Assembly: GCF_000420625.1 (NCBI RefSeq)
Contig: NZ_ATVH01000013.1
Span: 124,001-188,000, forward strand
From: Fodinicurvata sediminis DSM 21159
GTDB lineage: Bacteria > Pseudomonadota > Alphaproteobacteria > Kiloniellales > DSM-21159
Direction of reading: 5' to 3'
Length of the DNA: 64,000 nt
This document shows, piece by piece, positions 17,010 to 26,323 of this stretch. How positions within the stretch are numbered: the first letter of the stretch is position 1; each line of letters opens with the position of its first letter. The position numbers and the translations under genes were made by a program. The notes beneath the pieces were generated by a model. It was not told the DNA's origin. It saw only the letters and a list, made by a program, of their open reading frames with translations, and searched no databases.

Positions 17010-17780
17010 GTGCCGCACTACGATGAGGCCATCCGTGTTCAGGACCTGAACAAGCACTTCAACGGCATTGCCGCGGTGAAGGATGTCAACTTCACATTGA
17101 ACCGTGGGCAGACACTGGCGTTGCTGGGCGCCAACGGCGCCGGCAAGACCACGACCATCTCCATGCTGATGGGCCTGCTGCTGCCGACATCGGGACAGAT
17201 CACGGTGCTGGGCGGCGACATGCTGCGCCATCGCTACCGCCTGCTGCAGCGCATGAACTTCTCCAGTCCTTATGTGGATCTGCCGCGCCGCCTGAGCGTG
17301 CGCCAGAACCTGATGTTCTTCGCCCGGCTCTACGGCTGCCCCGACCCCAAGGCCCGGCTTGAGGAACTGGCCCACGACCTCGATCTCGGTCCACTCTGGC
17401 GCAAACCCACGGGCAAGCTTTCCTCTGGCCAGAAGACGCGGGTCTCGCTGGCCAAGGCATTGATCAACGCGCCAGAAATCCTGCTGCTGGACGAGCCCAC
17501 GGCTTCCCTGGATCCCGACACCGCCGACTGGCTGCGCGGCTACCTGCAGGACTATCAGCAGCGCAGCAGCACCGCCATCCTGCTGGCCTCGCACAACATG
17601 AGCGAGGTGGAGCGCCTGGCCCACCAGGTGCGTATCATGCGGGCCGGAGAGATCGTCGAAACCGGCACGCCACGTGAGCTGCTCGACCGCCACGGCCGTG
17701 GCAACCTGGAACAGGTCTTCCTGGACATCGCGCGCAACCAGCGCCAGCCGGACGGGGCCTATGGGGAGGCCGCATCATGA
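17010..17780 (+). CDS. ABC transporter ATP-binding protein (ABC-2 type exporter)
   Basis: About 256 residues with Walker A LLGANGAGKTTT (near residue 39), the signature LSSGQKTRVSLAKAL, Walker B EILLLDEPTASLD and an H-loop region ASHNMSEVERL. This is the NatA/CcmA/DRA class used by ABC-2 exporters. The start is inferred at GTG 17010, with GGAG 8 nt upstream; the frame is open much further upstream, within the NnrU gene. Its stop overlaps the permease start by 4 bp, so the two form one exporter. Substrate unknown. Confidence 0.88.
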   Translation: MPHYDEAIRVQDLNKHFNGIAAVKDVNFTLNRGQTLALLGANGAGKTTTISMLMGLLLPTSGQITVLGGDMLRHRYRLLQRMNFSSPYVDLPRRLSVRQNLMFFARLYGCPDPKARLEELAHDLDLGPLWRKPTGKLSSGQKTRVSLAKALINAPEILLLDEPTASLDPDTADWLRGYLQDYQQRSSTAILLASHNMSEVERLAHQVRIMRAGEIVETGTPRELLDRHGRGNLEQVFLDIARNQRQPDGAYGEAAS

Positions 17781-18565
17781 CGGGGCGTCTCTACGCCATG
17801 TGCCTGCGCCATCTCTACCTGCTGGCCAGCTCCTGGCCGCGCATCTTCGAGCTGATGTATTGGCCGACGGTGCAGATGGTGATCTGGGGCTTCATCACCA
17901 TGTACCTGCTGCAGCTCTCCTCGGTGATCGCTCAGGCCAGCGGCCTCCTGGTCTCCGCCGTCCTGCTGTGGGACGTCCTCTTCCGCGGCCAGTTGGGCTT
18001 CAGCCTGTCCTTTCTGGAAGAGGTCTGGTCGCGCAACCTGGCCAACATCGTGGTCAGCCCCCTGCGCCCAGCGGAGTTCATGGCCGCACTGACGGTCATG
18101 AGCCTGATTCGCACGTTGATCGGCGTGGTGCCTGCCGCCCTGCTGGCCATCGTCTTCTACGAGGTCTCGATCTTCGCGCTCGGCCTGCCGCTCTTGGCCT
18201 TCTTCTCCTGCCTGCTGGTCATGGGCTGGTCCATCGGCATGATGGTCTCCGCCCTCATCCTGCGGGTCGGCCAGGGCGCCGAATCCGTGGCCTGGCTGGC
18301 GATCTTCCTGATCGCCCCCATCAGCGCCATCTACTATCCCGTGGAGGTGCTGCCGCCGGCCCTGCAGCTGCTGGCCTGGACCCTGCCCACGGCCCCGGTC
18401 TTCGAGGGCATGCGTGCCATCCTGCTGGACAACACCTTCCGCACCGACCTGCTGATCCACGCCCTGGTTCTCAACGCCGTCTATCTGGCACTCGGCATGT
18501 TTCTCTTTCTCTATGCCTTCCACGTGGCCCGCAAGCGCGGGTTACTGCTGCAGGTGGGCGAGTAG
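17777..18565 (+). CDS. ABC-2 type transporter permease
   Basis: A 262-residue integral membrane protein with six predicted helices and the typical ABC-2 permease motif in the C-terminal half (LIAPISAIYYPVEVLPPALQ). Alphaproteobacterial and Myxococcus homologues accompany the preceding ATPase type. The start overlaps the ATPase stop (ATGA at 17777), so the pair would form a homodimeric permease with two ATPases. The genes stand alone, and no adjacent gene indicates what is exported. Confidence 0.87.
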   Translation: MTGRLYAMCLRHLYLLASSWPRIFELMYWPTVQMVIWGFITMYLLQLSSVIAQASGLLVSAVLLWDVLFRGQLGFSLSFLEEVWSRNLANIVVSPLRPAEFMAALTVMSLIRTLIGVVPAALLAIVFYEVSIFALGLPLLAFFSCLLVMGWSIGMMVSALILRVGQGAESVAWLAIFLIAPISAIYYPVEVLPPALQLLAWTLPTAPVFEGMRAILLDNTFRTDLLIHALVLNAVYLALGMFLFLYAFHVARKRGLLLQVGE

Positions 18566-18601
18566 GCTTGGACATTCGTTCCGGAGGCCACGAAGCCTCT
18601 C

Positions 18602-19168
18602 TCATGCATAGGCCTCGCGACAGCGGCGATGGGCGTAGCGCCATGTGACCCCGGCACCGATCGCCAGGAGGAGAAAAGCCAGGGGGATCATGATGCTGAC
18701 AAGGGTGATCATCGTGGCCGTCACCTGCAGACCCAGCAGCATGAACAGTGCCGGAACACAGCAGGCGTGCCCGGCCAGCAAGGCCGGCAGCGCGGCTAGC
18801 AGTCCCACCGGCGGCCGGATGCCGCAGCTGCGCGTACAGAGCAGGGCAACGCGTGTCAGCGCCAACTGGAGGCCAGCAAGGGTCCCCAGCGCAAGACCGG
18901 TGAGCAGGTTCAGGGGCGAAACCAGCCAGATGGCAAGCGGCAGCTCGACTACGCCGATGGCTTCGAACTGGAAGGGAACCCGGGCTCGCGTCCAAATATC
19001 GTCCGCTCTCGGAACGAGCCAACCGTCGAACGCCCTAAGCGTACCGTCGAACGACAGGTCTCCCAGGGCCACCAGATAGAGCAGAAGATAGACCAGCGTC
19101 GTCGCCCCAAGGATCAGCCGGGCCCGCGAATCCTCCAGGAGCTGGCGGGGCACTTCACTCGTGAACAT
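18602..19168 (-). CDS. Multi-helix membrane protein with paired cysteines, unknown function
   Basis: A 188-residue protein with about four or five helices. Residues of note are a Cys-Cys pair in AGHACCVPALFMLLGLQ and another two cysteines in LLCTRSCGIRPPVG. These lie on either side of a helix and could form a metal or thiol site like those of MerC/MerT-type proteins. I cannot assign a family. The start overlaps the end of the upstream DUF3179 gene by 14 bp, so translation of the two is coupled. Confidence 0.6.
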   Translation of the reverse strand: MFTSEVPRQLLEDSRARLILGATTLVYLLLYLVALGDLSFDGTLRAFDGWLVPRADDIWTRARVPFQFEAIGVVELPLAIWLVSPLNLLTGLALGTLAGLQLALTRVALLCTRSCGIRPPVGLLAALPALLAGHACCVPALFMLLGLQVTATMITLVSIMIPLAFLLLAIGAGVTWRYAHRRCREAYA

Positions 19169-20216
19169 GGCTGTCCGGATAAAAGGCCGCCCAGGCGAAC
19201 CACATCGCTTCGAAGGCGTTTAGGGCGCGCGCGTCCAGGTCCTCAGACCAGCGGACGTTACCGGGTCCGGTGCCCTCCACCACGGCCGACTCCTTCAGCG
19301 GGCGCGGGACTTCGAATATGTATCCCGTATCGAGCCCCTCGTCATGGACGGCGACGAAGGTCGTCTCACGTCCTTCAAGGACCAGTTGGCCGGCTTCGCG
19401 CAGCCTCTCCTTGGAAAAGGCCACGGCTTCCGTTGCCGTGCGGGCGCCAAGGACGATGGACTTGGGCGGAAAGCGCTCGTCCTCCTGCATGAGCGGGAAG
19501 ATGGGCGAAGCCTCTGGCCGGTAATAGCCCTCCAGCGGAGTGTAGCTGCCGTAGGGGTCGCGCGTGTAATTGCGGGCAAACCCCGTCCGGGTCGACAATA
19601 CCTGCGTGCCGGGATGGCGTTTGCGCCAGCGTCCCCAGGTCGTCCAGACGAGCGGGCGCTCCACAAGGGCCACCCCCGCGTGCGGCCCCTCGGTGGCAAC
19701 TCCCAGGATCTGGGGAATCCAGGTGTCGCTCTGGCGGTCGTACATGATGAGATTGCTGTTCACCAGGCGGCCGCTGACCCCGAAGGTCGTCTCACCGCGT
19801 TCGAAGGCCAGCGAGGTGCCGGTCAGCGGACAGTAGGTAATCGCCAGCGGCACCTGGCCAGGCGCATCGTTGACGATTTCATGCCAGACGAGGATGCGCT
19901 GGGGATAGGCCCGTGCGTGCCCGTTCTCGATCAGTCCGATCACCTTGTCACCGTCCTCCAGATAGTCCTGCGCCTCCTCTGCCGTCCAGAAGTCCGGCTT
20001 GTCGATGGACGGGATTCCGTCCTTGCCGGGCCCACCCGATAGCTTCGCCTCGCGATAGGCCTCCAGGGACGTCGAAACGAGACGCCCCTCGTCACGCACC
20101 GTCGGGAAGGGCGTGGCGGTCTTTTCGGAGGCCGATAGAATACCACCGGGCACGACGAGGCCGCCGGCGGCGACAGCCGTGTTCTCAAGGAATATCCGTC
20201 GTGTGATCTCGGGCAT
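19155..20216 (-). CDS. DUF3179 protein with Tat-like signal
   Basis: The 353-residue protein begins with a twin-arginine-like leader (TRRIFLENTAVAAGG). The mature domain matches DUF3179: DKVIGLIENGHARAYPQRIL, the central cysteine motif VPLAITYCPLTGTSLAFERG, TFGVSGRLVNSNLIMYDRQS and DTWIPQILGVATEGPHAG. Conserved Cys (CPLTG) and His residues suggest a metal- or haem-linked redox domain, but no activity is established for the family. Export by Tat would fit a cofactor-containing periplasmic protein. It is followed, with overlap, by a cysteine-containing membrane protein. Confidence 0.85.
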   Translation of the reverse strand: MPEITRRIFLENTAVAAGGLVVPGGILSASEKTATPFPTVRDEGRLVSTSLEAYREAKLSGGPGKDGIPSIDKPDFWTAEEAQDYLEDGDKVIGLIENGHARAYPQRILVWHEIVNDAPGQVPLAITYCPLTGTSLAFERGETTFGVSGRLVNSNLIMYDRQSDTWIPQILGVATEGPHAGVALVERPLVWTTWGRWRKRHPGTQVLSTRTGFARNYTRDPYGSYTPLEGYYRPEASPIFPLMQEDERFPPKSIVLGARTATEAVAFSKERLREAGQLVLEGRETTFVAVHDEGLDTGYIFEVPRPLKESAVVEGTGPGNVRWSEDLDARALNAFEAMWFAWAAFYPDSHVHE

Positions 20217-20457
20217 CGACTCCTCCCCGTACGGATTTCGTCAAACAACCGGGCAGGCGATCCACCTGTGATTTGCAGCTTGGCACAGAAGGCGGCACGC
20301 GCTCTATCACCTCACCTTTCACATCCTTTCACATTTGCGTTAGCGCAGGACCGCACCTTCAATCCGTGACGAGATGGCGATTACCATATCTTGTAACTTG
20401 CATTTCGATGCAGCCTGAAGCAGCATGGAACATATCATGAACTTTCAGGAGGTCATC

Positions 20458-20858
20458 ATGTCCGAGGAACCGTCCAGCATCCTGTCCCATGTTTCCCTCG
20501 GCACCAACGATTTCGAACACGCCACAGACTTCTACGACGCCGTTCTGGGCACTTTCGGCATCGGCCGCTTCATGGAGCATCCGGGTGCCGTGGCCTATGG
20601 TCATGCCTTCCCCGAGTTCTGGGTCCAGACCCCCATCGACGGCAAACCGCCGGCGCTGCCAATGGCAGTCATGTCGCCTTTCTCGCCAGTACCCGCGCCG
20701 AAGTGAAAGCCTTCTGGAAGACGGCTTTAGACAAAGGCGCTACGGGCAACGGCGAACCCGGCCCGCGCCCGATCTATGGCGAGCCCTACTATGGCTACTT
20801 CCTGCACGATCCCGACGGCCACAAGATCGAGGCCATGGTGTGGGAAGCGGACTCGTAA
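20458..20858 (+). pseudogene. VOC (glyoxalase-like) family protein, interrupted by a frameshift
   Basis: The frame from ATG 20458 (AGGAGG 5 nt upstream) reads a normal VOC N-terminal half: ILSHVSLGTNDFEHATDFYD, through FPEFWVQTPIDGKPPAL. It then runs into a stop near 20706. A shift to the next frame at about 20659-20661 continues perfectly as NGSHVAFLASTRAEVKAFW and YGYFLHDPDGHKIEAMVW, ending in TAA at 20856. The joined product of about 132 residues is a standard glyoxalase/bleomycin-resistance dioxygenase-like protein. One base appears missing near CTGCC/AATGG. It is either a recent pseudogene or a sequencing error. Confidence 0.85.
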
Positions 20859-20934
20859 AGCGCGGACCTGCTGGACAGTCCAAATAAGGCAGGGACGTCT
20901 TCATCGCCCCGCTTCCGCTGTCCAGGCGCCCAAG

Positions 20935-21330
20935 TCAGCCGAGGTAATTCTCGTCCGAAACCTGCTCCATCCATTCGACGGCCGCGCCATCCTGCGGCTC
21001 GGCAATGGCGATGTGGGTCATGGCGGTTTTGTCCGTGGCGCCATGCCAGTGCTTCTCGCCCGGCTCGATCCAGACGATGTCGCCCGGCCGGATCTCCTCC
21101 TTGGGTCCACCTTCACGCCGTACCCAGCCCAGGCCGGCCGTGACGAACAAGGTCTGGCCCAGCGGGTGGGTGTGCCACGCCGTCCGGGCACCGGGCTCGA
21201 AGGTCACGATGGCACCGCCGACCCGCGCGGGTTCCGGCGCCTGGAAAGGGCTGTCGAGGCGCACGGTACCGGTAAAGTACTGCTCGGACCCCGTGGCTGA
21301 TGGCTTCGACCCGTTACGTTGAATATCCAA
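20935..21330 (-). CDS. Cupin-domain protein
   Basis: A 131-residue protein. The TTG start at 21330 has GGAGG 7 nt upstream. Cupin motif 1 is [17 protein letters not shown] with two histidines and motif 2 is [16 protein letters not shown], giving a metal site of His/His/Gln or Glu/His. The combination with [20 protein letters not shown] is typical of the small cupins found next to carboxymuconolactone decarboxylase-like proteins and of the (R)-mandelonitrile lyase-like group. The catalytic role is unknown. It is convergent with the frameshifted VOC gene. Confidence 0.82.
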   Translation of the reverse strand: MDIQRNGSKPSATGSEQYFTGTVRLDSPFQAPEPARVGGAIVTFEPGARTAWHTHPLGQTLFVTAGLGWVRREGGPKEEIRPGDIVWIEPGEKHWHGATDKTAMTHIAIAEPQDGAAVEWMEQVSDENYLG

Positions 21331-21737
21331 TTTATGGCCTCCGTGACTCTGTGATCGAGGCTGTCGCCCCTTGGGATGGCAAAGCGACAGAAAACCCCAT
21401 TCTATCCACTCGCAGTCTTGTATGTATGAGCGAAGGCCCTTTCAGATAAGGCCCTTTGCACTGCATCGGCACTATATCGGGGATTCAGGAATGAAGGGGA
21501 AAAGCCGCGTTGCCTCAATTCGCGACACCCAGCTCCGTACAACCCCTGCCCATCGCAGAACACCATCATTGGCCCTAGACCTCTACAAAGACTGCCTCTC
21601 GCGCCCCTTCGACGGCCACAGGCCCGAGGCCAAGGCAGGGAAAGGGACAAGACAGCAGCTATATCGACTGAACTGCCACGGCCCTGCCCAACTCCGGCCT
21701 TTCTCGCGGCACGCGGATCGGCTAGACACTGCCTCTT
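21331..21737. other. Intergenic region upstream of murJ
   Basis: This 407-bp gap separates the divergent cupin and murJ genes. An open frame on the plus strand (from 21371) crosses it but has no family features and runs on into murJ in another frame. The only structure I see is a direct repeat of aaggcccttt at 21433-21442 and 21448-21457. It presumably contains the murJ and cupin promoters. Confidence 0.4.
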
Positions 21738-23312
21738 ATGGCACTCCTGCGTTCCTTCGCCACGGTCGGGGGGCTGACGGCGGTCAGCCGAGTCCTGGGC
21801 TTCATTCGCGACATCCTGATCGCCGCCGGGCTGGGCAGCGGACCGGTGGCGGACGCCTTTTTCGTGGCGTTTCGCTTTCCCAACCTCTTCCGCCGCCTGT
21901 TCGCAGAAGGGGCTTTCAACGCCGCCTTCGTCCCGCTGTTCTCTGCCCGGCTGGAACAGGAAGGACCTGAAGCAGCCCGACGCTTTGCCGGCGACGTGCT
22001 GGCGGTGATGCTGTCCGGACTGTTGCTGTTCACCGTACTTTGCCTGGCGCTGATGCCCTGGCTAATGCTGGTCATCGCCCCTGGCTTCACGGAGGACTCC
22101 GAGAAGTTCGCGCTGACCGTCGAGCTGACCCGGATCGCCTTCCCCTACCTGCTGGCCATGGTGGTAACCGCGCTGCTCGGCGGCGTGCTCAATTCGCTCT
22201 ACCGCTTCGCCGCAGCCGCCGCGGCGCCGATCATCCTCAACCTCTTCTTCATCGCCGCGCTGACGGTGGCCCTGCCGCATTTCGCCACTGCGCCGGGCCA
22301 TGTCCTGGCCTGGACCGTGACGCTGGCCGGCCTGGCCCAGGTGATCTTCCTGGCCCTCTGTGCGCGGCGCGCCGGCATGTCGCTGAGATTGCCGCGGCCG
22401 CGCCTGACGCCGGGGGTGCGCCGCTTGCTGGCGCTCATGGTGCCGGGCGTGCTTTCGGCCGGCGTGATGCAGATCAACCTGCTGATCGGCACCATGATCG
22501 CCACGCTGCAGGCAGGCGCCGTGTCCTACCTCTATTACGCCGACCGCGTCTACCAGCTGCCGCTGGGGATCCTCGGCATCGGCATCGGCGTGGTGCTGCT
22601 GCCCGACCTCTCCCGCAAGCTGCGCGCCGGCGCCGGCGAGGCGGCCCGGGACAGCCTGAACCGGGCCCTGGAGTACGCCCTGCTGCTGACCCTGCCGGCC
22701 ACCTTCGCGCTGACGCTGATCCCCGAAAGCCTGGTCACCGGCCTGTTCCAGCGCGGCGCCTTCGACGACCAGGCGGCGCAGGCCACCGGTCAGGCCCTGG
22801 CGGCCTTCGCCATCGGCCTGCCCTCCTATGTGCTGGTCAAGCTGTTCCAGCCGGCATTCTTCGCGCGCGAAGACACCCGCACGCCCTTCCATCTGACCGT
22901 GATCTCCATCCTGGCCAACGTGGTGCTGTCCCTGCTGCTGTTCTGGCAGATCGGCTTCGTGGGCATCGCGCTGGCCACGGCGATCTCGTCCTGGTTGCAC
23001 GTGGTGCTGCTGGTCGTGGTGCTGTCGCGACGCGGTTTCCTTGAGCCGGATCGACGCCTGTTGAACCGCGGCCTGCGCAGCCTCCTGGCCAGTGGCCTGA
23101 TGGGTGGCCTGTTGCTGCTCCTGGCACCGCTGGTTGGTGGATGGCTCGAAATGGGCCCCCTGGGACAGGCGGCGGCCCTGGCTTTGCTGGTGGGCAGCGG
23201 CCTGGCCGTCTATGCCCTGGCGGCGCTGCTTCTCGGTGCGGTCAGCCCGGCCGAGCTCAAATCCCTTCTGAAACGGCGCAGGCAGCAGAAGCCGCCTCAG
23301 AGCACAGCTTGA
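21738..23312 (+). CDS. murJ: Lipid II flippase MurJ
   Basis: The 524-residue integral membrane protein has about fourteen helices and the MurJ/MviN signature set: TVGGLTAVSRVLGFIRDILIA at the N-terminus, DAFFVAFRFPNLFRRLFAEG and GAFNAAFVPLF, with further Arg/Lys residues in the central cavity. The flippase moves lipid-linked peptidoglycan precursor across the inner membrane. The C-terminus ends in a basic tail rich in Arg/Lys/Gln. It is followed, 66 bp later, by trpS, an arrangement shared with several Alphaproteobacteria. Confidence 0.94.
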   Translation: MALLRSFATVGGLTAVSRVLGFIRDILIAAGLGSGPVADAFFVAFRFPNLFRRLFAEGAFNAAFVPLFSARLEQEGPEAARRFAGDVLAVMLSGLLLFTVLCLALMPWLMLVIAPGFTEDSEKFALTVELTRIAFPYLLAMVVTALLGGVLNSLYRFAAAAAAPIILNLFFIAALTVALPHFATAPGHVLAWTVTLAGLAQVIFLALCARRAGMSLRLPRPRLTPGVRRLLALMVPGVLSAGVMQINLLIGTMIATLQAGAVSYLYYADRVYQLPLGILGIGIGVVLLPDLSRKLRAGAGEAARDSLNRALEYALLLTLPATFALTLIPESLVTGLFQRGAFDDQAAQATGQALAAFAIGLPSYVLVKLFQPAFFAREDTRTPFHLTVISILANVVLSLLLFWQIGFVGIALATAISSWLHVVLLVVVLSRRGFLEPDRRLLNRGLRSLLASGLMGGLLLLLAPLVGGWLEMGPLGQAAALALLVGSGLAVYALAALLLGAVSPAELKSLLKRRRQQKPPQSTA

Positions 23313-23327
23313 CCCCACGCCGGTCAG

Positions 23328-23350
23328 GGGCGATAAACCGCCCGATTTTC
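23328..23350 (+). terminator. Weak hairpin between murJ and trpS
   Basis: A 5-bp GC stem (gggcg 23328-23332, cgccc 23339-23343) with a 6-nt loop is followed by a run containing TTTTCTTCTT. It may terminate murJ transcripts or attenuate entry into trpS; the stem is short, so the call is tentative. Confidence 0.4.
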
Positions 23351-23378
23351 TTCTTCCAGTGATGATGGTCGCAAAAGC

Positions 23379-24407
23379 ATGAAGCGTATCTTCTCCGGCG
23401 TTCAGCCGACCGGAAACCTGCACCTTGGCAACTACCTGGGCGCAATCCGTCACTTCGTCACCCTGCAGCATGACTACGACAGCATCTTCTGCGTCGTGGA
23501 CATGCACGCCATCACGCTCTGGCAGGATCCGGCGGAGCTGCGCGCCCACACGCGCGAGATCACGGCGGCCTACCTGGCGGCCGGCATCGATCCCAAGGCC
23601 TCCATCATCTTCAACCAGAGCCAGGTGCCGGCCCACGCCGAACTGGCCTGGATCTTCAATTGCATCACCCGCATCGGCTGGCTGAACCGCATGACCCAGT
23701 TCAAGGACAAGGCGGGCAAGCACCGCGAAAACGCCAGTTCCGGCCTCTATGTCTATCCCAACCTGATGGCCGCCGACATCCTGGCCTACAAGGCGACCCA
23801 CGTGCCGGTGGGCGAGGACCAGAAGCAGCACCTGGAACTGGCGCGCAACGTGGCGCAGAAGTTCAACTACGACTACGAAGTGGACTTCTTTCCCGTCATC
23901 GACCCCCTGATTCTGGGCAGCGCGACCCGCGTCATGTCCCTGCGCGACGGAACGCGCAAGATGAGCAAGTCCGACACCTCGGACATGAGCCGCATCAACA
24001 TGACCGATGACCGGGACACGGTGGCCAAGAAGATCCGCAAGGCAACCACCGATCCCGAGCCTCTGCCGGGCCCCGACGTGCTCGACGATGCCGGCAACCT
24101 GCCCGAGGAAACACGCAAGCAGCGGCCCGAGGCCTACAATCTGCTGGGCATCTTCGCCACGCTGGAGGACCGTGACATGAAGTCGGTCCTGACCCAGTAC
24201 GAGGGGGCTCAGTTCTCGCTATTCAAGAAGGACCTGACGGATCTGGCCGTCAGCCGCCTGGGTCCCATCGGCGAGGAAATGAAGCGTCTCTTCACCGACA
24301 ATGAACATGTGGACGCCGTCCTGCGCGACGGGGCCGAGCGCGCGAACGCCATTGCCGAGCCCATCGTCCGCGAATGCCAGGAAATCGTCGGCTTCCTGCG
24401 TCCCTAG
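23379..24407 (+). CDS. trpS: Tryptophanyl-tRNA synthetase
   Basis: A 342-residue class I synthetase. The HIGH-equivalent is [13 protein letters not shown] near residue 10 and the KMSKS signature is [10 protein letters not shown]. Other TrpRS features are [43 protein letters not shown] and [15 protein letters not shown]. It charges tRNA-Trp in the cytoplasm. The C-terminal helix ends FLRP. It follows murJ and is probably partly cotranscribed with it. Confidence 0.96.
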   Translation: MKRIFSGVQPTGNLHLGNYLGAIRHFVTLQHDYDSIFCVVDMHAITLWQDPAELRAHTREITAAYLAAGIDPKASIIFNQSQVPAHAELAWIFNCITRIGWLNRMTQFKDKAGKHRENASSGLYVYPNLMAADILAYKATHVPVGEDQKQHLELARNVAQKFNYDYEVDFFPVIDPLILGSATRVMSLRDGTRKMSKSDTSDMSRINMTDDRDTVAKKIRKATTDPEPLPGPDVLDDAGNLPEETRKQRPEAYNLLGIFATLEDRDMKSVLTQYEGAQFSLFKKDLTDLAVSRLGPIGEEMKRLFTDNEHVDAVLRDGAERANAIAEPIVRECQEIVGFLRP

Positions 24408-24627
24408 TACAAGTCCTTGGGATCAGCTACCCTTGTCAGATCGCAAGTGGTACTGGACATTGGACTTGGCGGCGCAAGCAGGTAAGTTCGAGGTCGTGCC
24501 CAGCGCGTGTCGCCGCGGGGTGACACGCGTTCGATGTATGCAGGGAGTGCGCCTTGATCGCCAGAAAGCGGCTGCCGGGAACAGAAGTCACCGCTGAAGA
24601 CAGCGGCGGGGGGTCCTGAGCGCCGCC

Positions 24628-25539
24628 ATGCAGATCTACCTGCCGATTGCCGAAATCTCCGTCGACGTTTTCCTGCTGCTTGGCCTCGGCTCTGTGATCG
24701 GTTTTCTGTCCGGCATCTTCGGTGTGGGCGGCGGTTTCCTGATGACGCCCCTGCTGGTCCTGATCGGCATCCCTCCGGCCATCGCCGTGGCCACCCAGGC
24801 CAATCACGTCGTGGCCTCCTCGGTTTCGGGAGTTTTCGCGCACTGGCGACGGGGAAACGTGGACTTCAAGATGGGGGCGGTCCTGGTGGGCGGCGGCTTC
24901 GTCGGCTCGACGCTTGGTGTCGCACTCTTCTCGCTGCTCCGCGAAATGGGCCAGATCGACCTGGTCATTAACCTGTCTTACGTCACCCTTCTCACCATTG
25001 TTGGCGGCATGATGTTGTGGGAGGGCGTGCGGGCCTTCCTGCGCCGACGCAGCAAGCTGGCCCCTGGCAAGCTGCACATCCATACCTGGGTCCATGGGCT
25101 GCCGCTGAAGACCCGCTTCCGCAAGTCGCGGCTTTACATCTCTGCCCTGCTGCCCTTCGGCATCGGCCTCATGGTCGGTGTGGTCAGTGCCATCATGGGT
25201 GTGGGCGGCGCCTTCATCCTGGTGCCCCTGATGATCTACCTGCTGGGCATGCCGACGGCCGTGGTCATCGGCACCTCGCTGTTCCAGATCATCTTCGTCT
25301 CCGCCAACGTCACCTTCCTGCAGGCGAGCCAGAACCAGACCGTCGACCTGGCACTGGCCATGCTGCTGATCGTGGGCGGCGTGATCGGCGCACAACTGGG
25401 GGGCCGCCTCGGCGCCCGTCTGCCCGGGGACACGCTGCGCATCCTCCTGGGAATCCTGGTTCTGGCCGTTGCCGCACGCCTGGGCTTCGAATTGGTGGTA
25501 ACGCCCGACGATCTCTATAGCCTGGGGATCGATCCATGA
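24628..25539 (+). CDS. TauE/SafE-family sulfite/organosulfonate exporter-like permease
   Basis: The 303-residue protein has the TauE/SafE architecture of two repeated four-helix blocks, each with a glycine-rich G-x-GGGF/A motif: SGIFGVGGGFLMTPLLV and SAIMGVGGAFILVPLMIY. A connecting loop of about 40 residues is basic (RRRSKLAPGKL). Members move sulfite, sulfoacetate or other organic anions. Its stop overlaps the following TIGR02186-type gene by 4 bp, and a universal stress protein follows. This trio occurs repeatedly in Alphaproteobacteria. Confidence 0.87.
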   Translation: MQIYLPIAEISVDVFLLLGLGSVIGFLSGIFGVGGGFLMTPLLVLIGIPPAIAVATQANHVVASSVSGVFAHWRRGNVDFKMGAVLVGGGFVGSTLGVALFSLLREMGQIDLVINLSYVTLLTIVGGMMLWEGVRAFLRRRSKLAPGKLHIHTWVHGLPLKTRFRKSRLYISALLPFGIGLMVGVVSAIMGVGGAFILVPLMIYLLGMPTAVVIGTSLFQIIFVSANVTFLQASQNQTVDLALAMLLIVGGVIGAQLGGRLGARLPGDTLRILLGILVLAVAARLGFELVVTPDDLYSLGIDP

Positions 25540-26282
25540 AGGTGCGCCGCCTGATCCTCCTCGTGCTGCTGGTGGCCGGCCTGACCCTGCCGGCACGCGC
25601 ACTGCCCCTCGTGGCGGATCTTTCGAGTCATCTGGTTGCCATCACCACCGGCTTCACCGGCTCCGAGGTTCTTATGTTCGGCGCGATCGAAGAGCCGGGC
25701 GACATCGTCGTCGTGGTGCGCGGCCCCGAAAGCGAGCAGCGTGTGATGCGCAAGAGCCGTGTTGCCGGCATCTGGATGAACACGGCCAGCGTCGTCTATC
25801 GTGATGTCCCCCGCTTCTATGCTATCGCCAGCAACCGTCCCCTGAACGAGATCGCCGAAGAATCCATCCTGCAGAATCAGGAGTTCGGTGTTTCGCGCCT
25901 GCGCTTCACGCCAAGGGACAGCGATCGCCTGGACCCTGAGGATGCGGGCAAGTGGCGCCGCGCGCTCATTCGCCGCAAGCAGGAAGCTGGCCTGTACTCT
26001 CGCAGCACAGGGCGCGTGTCGATTCTCAGCGACCGCCTGTTCCGCACCTCGGTCTATCTGCCCACCAATGTACCCACTGGTATCTATTCCGCCGAGATCT
26101 ACCTGCTTCAGGATGGACAGGTCGTGAACGCGCAATCCACGCCGCTCGCCGTCAGCAAGGTGGGTATCGAGGCGGACCTCTATGCCTTCGCGTACGACCG
26201 CCCTGCGTTGTACGGTCTCGTTGCTGTCCTGACCGCACTGATGGCAGGATGGTTTGCACATCTGGCCTTCCGGCGTAACTGA
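25536..26282 (+). CDS. TIGR02186-family transmembrane protein
   Basis: A 248-residue protein with an N-terminal signal or anchor (LILLVLLVAGLTLPARALP), a beta-rich extracytoplasmic domain and a C-terminal helix (YGLVAVLTALMAGWFAHLAF). It contains the family hallmarks LSSHLVAITTGFTGSEVLMFGA, VVVVRGPESEQRVMRKSRVAGIW and STPLAVSKVGIEADLYAFA. Its function is unknown; the repeated link to TauE suggests it is an accessory subunit or works on the same anion pathway. The start overlaps the TauE stop (ATGA). Confidence 0.85.
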   Translation: MKVRRLILLVLLVAGLTLPARALPLVADLSSHLVAITTGFTGSEVLMFGAIEEPGDIVVVVRGPESEQRVMRKSRVAGIWMNTASVVYRDVPRFYAIASNRPLNEIAEESILQNQEFGVSRLRFTPRDSDRLDPEDAGKWRRALIRRKQEAGLYSRSTGRVSILSDRLFRTSVYLPTNVPTGIYSAEIYLLQDGQVVNAQSTPLAVSKVGIEADLYAFAYDRPALYGLVAVLTALMAGWFAHLAFRRN

Positions 26283-26323
26283 CCGCATGGCAAGCGCCCT
26301 GGCCCCGACAGTGGAATCGGATC

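Noticed and set aside
20640-20720. Programmed frameshift in the VOC gene
   Set aside because: No slippery heptamer or downstream pseudoknot is seen; a one-base deletion or sequencing error explains it better.
21371-21970. 199-codon open frame upstream of and into murJ
   Set aside because: It overlaps murJ in another frame, has no ribosome site and looks like a GC-rich shadow frame.
22062-23831. 589-codon antisense open frame over murJ and trpS
   Set aside because: It is antisense to two certain genes and its protein is His/Gln/Gly-rich without homology, as is usual for high-GC shadows.
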